Of a stretch of DNA of 7,651 nt, positions 6,077-7,651 are shown one piece after another. Source of the DNA: Flavobacteriales bacterium (GTDB lineage Bacteria; Bacteroidota; Bacteroidia; Flavobacteriales_E; Vicingaceae); assembly GCA_003487525.1 (NCBI GenBank), contig DNDT01000504.1, forward strand, positions 1 through 7,651, written 5' to 3'. Position numbers and translations under genes: made by a program. Positions within the stretch are counted from its first letter, which is position 1; each line of letters begins with the position of its first letter. The notes beneath the pieces were generated by a model that had not been told where the DNA came from, made no database searches, and worked only from the letters and a program-made list of their open reading frames with translations.

Positions 6077-7651
6077 ATGCCTAGAGATACAAGTATCAAA
6101 CATGTACTTATTATTGGAAGCGGACCCATTATCATTGGACAGGCTTGTGAGTTTGATTATGCCGGGTCTCAGGCAGCCAGATCTTTGCGTGACGAAGGTA
6201 TTGTTGTATCTCTGATCAATTCGAATCCTGCGACCATCATGACCGATAATGTGGTTGCAGATCACATCTACTTGAAACCTCTCACTTCGGCATCGATCGA
6301 AGAAATTCTGAAAGAACAGACTATTGATGCGGTTTTACCGACAATGGGAGGTCAAACTGCATTGAATTTAGCCATTGAGTGCGAGGAAATAGGTTTGTGG
6401 AAAGAGTATAATGTGCGGATGATTGGTGTGGATATCGATGCCATTGAAATTACCGAAAACAGGGAAGCGTTTCGCCAGTTAATGCTCAGAATTGGCGTTG
6501 GTGTTGCACCTTCAAGGATCGCCAACTCATTTTTGGAGGGGAAAACTTATGCTCAGGAGATTGGTTTTCCTCTTGTAATCAGGCCATCGTACACCCTCGG
6601 CGGAACCGGCGCTTCCTTTGTTCACGTAAAAGAGGAATTTGATGAATTGCTGACGAGGGGACTACATGCATCGCCCACCCATGAAGTGCTGATAGATAAA
6701 GCTGTACTTGGCTGGAAGGAATATGAGCTTGAACTGCTGAGAGATAAAAACGATAATGTAATTATCATCTGCTCTATCGAGAATTTCGATCCAATGGGGA
6801 TACACACGGGTGATTCAATAACCGTGGCTCCTGCCATGACATTATCGGACAGCACATATCAGAAAATGAGAACAATGGCGATCAAAATGATGAGAGCCAT
6901 CGGTGATTTTGCAGGTGGTTGCAACGTGCAGTTTGCCGTAAGCAACGATGAAAAAGAAGATATCATAGCCATAGAAATTAACCCAAGGGTATCAAGATCG
7001 TCAGCCTTGGCATCAAAGGCAACGGGATATCCCATTGCAAAGATTGCGGCAAAACTCGCTATCGGGTATCACCTGGATGAATTGCAAAATCAAATAACGA
7101 AAACCACTTCTGCTTTTTTTGAGCCTACACTGGATTACGTAATCGTTAAAATTCCCCGGTGGAATTTTGACAAATTCTCTGGAAGTGATCGTGAATTGGG
7201 CCTTCAGATGAAGTCAGTAGGTGAAGTTATGGGGATTGGCAGAAGTTTTCAGGAGGCGCTTCAAAAAGCATGTCAGTCACTTGAAATTGGAAGAAATGGG
7301 CTAGGGGCGGACGGAAAGGAAGTTCGAAATCAGGATCAAATACTTGCCGGGTTGAAAAACCCAAGCTGGAACCGATTGTTTTATATATACGATGCGCTGA
7401 AGTTGGGCATACCTGTTACAACAGTTCATAAAATTACGGCCATTGACAATTGGTTTTTAAATCAGATCGATTCGTTGGTACAGCTTGAAAAAGAAGTCGA
7501 GAAATACAAATTGGAGACCATCCAAAAAGGACTTTTGTACGAGTTGAAGCAAAAAGGATATGCAGATCGTCAAATTGCTCATTTGATCGGTTGTCTTGAG
7601 AGTCAGGTCTATACCAAGAGGGTCGAGATGGGAATCAACCGTTCGTACAAG
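6077..7651 (+). CDS. carB: carbamoyl-phosphate synthase large chain, N-terminal 525 residues (runs off the right edge)
   Basis: CarB makes carbamoyl phosphate from bicarbonate, ammonia (from glutamine via CarA) and two ATP, for pyrimidine and arginine synthesis in the cytoplasm. The 525 codons seen cover the first ATP-grasp half, which makes carboxyphosphate, and part of the oligomerisation domain. The full chain is usually about 940-1075 residues. Visible landmarks are LIIGSGPIIIGQACEFDYAG (11-30), NSNPATIMTD (48-57), VLPTMGGQTALN (86-97), IRPSYTLGGTG (168-178), GWKEYELELLRDKNDN (212-227), GIHTGDSITVAPA (241-253), GCNVQFAV (281-288) and EINPRVSRSSALASKATG (300-317). Residues equivalent to E. 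coli Arg129, Arg169, Glu215 and His243 are all present. The start at 6077 is supported by the conserved N-terminus. The carA partner is not in the window. No frameshift or internal stop was seen. Confidence 0.98.
   Translation, partial: MPRDTSIKHVLIIGSGPIIIGQACEFDYAGSQAARSLRDEGIVVSLINSNPATIMTDNVVADHIYLKPLTSASIEEILKEQTIDAVLPTMGGQTALNLAIECEEIGLWKEYNVRMIGVDIDAIEITENREAFRQLMLRIGVGVAPSRIANSFLEGKTYAQEIGFPLVIRPSYTLGGTGASFVHVKEEFDELLTRGLHASPTHEVLIDKAVLGWKEYELELLRDKNDNVIIICSIENFDPMGIHTGDSITVAPAMTLSDSTYQKMRTMAIKMMRAIGDFAGGCNVQFAVSNDEKEDIIAIEINPRVSRSSALASKATGYPIAKIAAKLAIGYHLDELQNQITKTTSAFFEPTLDYVIVKIPRWNFDKFSGSDRELGLQMKSVGEVMGIGRSFQEALQKACQSLEIGRNGLGADGKEVRNQDQILAGLKNPSWNRLFYIYDALKLGIPVTTVHKITAIDNWFLNQIDSLVQLEKEVEKYKLETIQKGLLYELKQKGYADRQIAHLIGCLESQVYTKRVEMGINRSYK

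Overview
The window looks like core chromosome of a member of the Bacteroidota. Five things point there: secreted proteins whose signal peptides end in the group's typical A/S-Q cleavage pattern; an OmpA-family protein with the TPR, PD40-propeller, CRD and OmpA-C build of the type IX secretion protein PorE; a LytTR response regulator; starts without clear Shine-Dalgarno sequences; and a good match to the Bacteroidota promoter (-7 TAnnTTTG) before rpmH. Base composition is moderately AT-rich and even throughout. No mobile element, CRISPR array, tRNA or rRNA was seen.

Layout. Bases 1-575 (minus) hold the N-terminal 191 codons of an unknown secreted protein that runs off the left edge. Bases 576-720 are a divergent intergenic region in which I find no convincing promoter. 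Bases 721-3901 (plus) are a two-gene operon: a secreted protein of nine TPR units, overlapping by 8 bases a 696-residue PorE-like, peptidoglycan-binding envelope protein. After 130 bases comes a LytTR response regulator (4032-4769, plus) with no kinase beside it. Bases 4770-4933 are non-coding, contain unusual complementary segments and end in a very strong intrinsic terminator. This is the best candidate here for an undescribed RNA.

Bases 5002-5160 (plus) are rpmH, ribosomal protein L34, behind its own promoter. It converges on, and overlaps by 11 bases, an alpha/beta hydrolase on the minus strand (5150-5995). Across an 81-base divergent gap, carB (carbamoyl-phosphate synthase large chain, plus) starts at 6077 and runs off the right edge after 525 codons.

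How the genes may work together. The TPR and PorE-like proteins are probably co-translated and act together in the periplasm or outer membrane, anchored to peptidoglycan. The regulator gene shares an identical 10-base sequence directly before its start codon with this operon, a possible hint of co-regulation. rpmH, the hydrolase and carB look like unrelated housekeeping genes. I did not find a clearly new defence or mobile system. The items most worth a second look are the structured region 4770-4933, the shared start-site decamer, and the PorE-like protein with its TPR partner.
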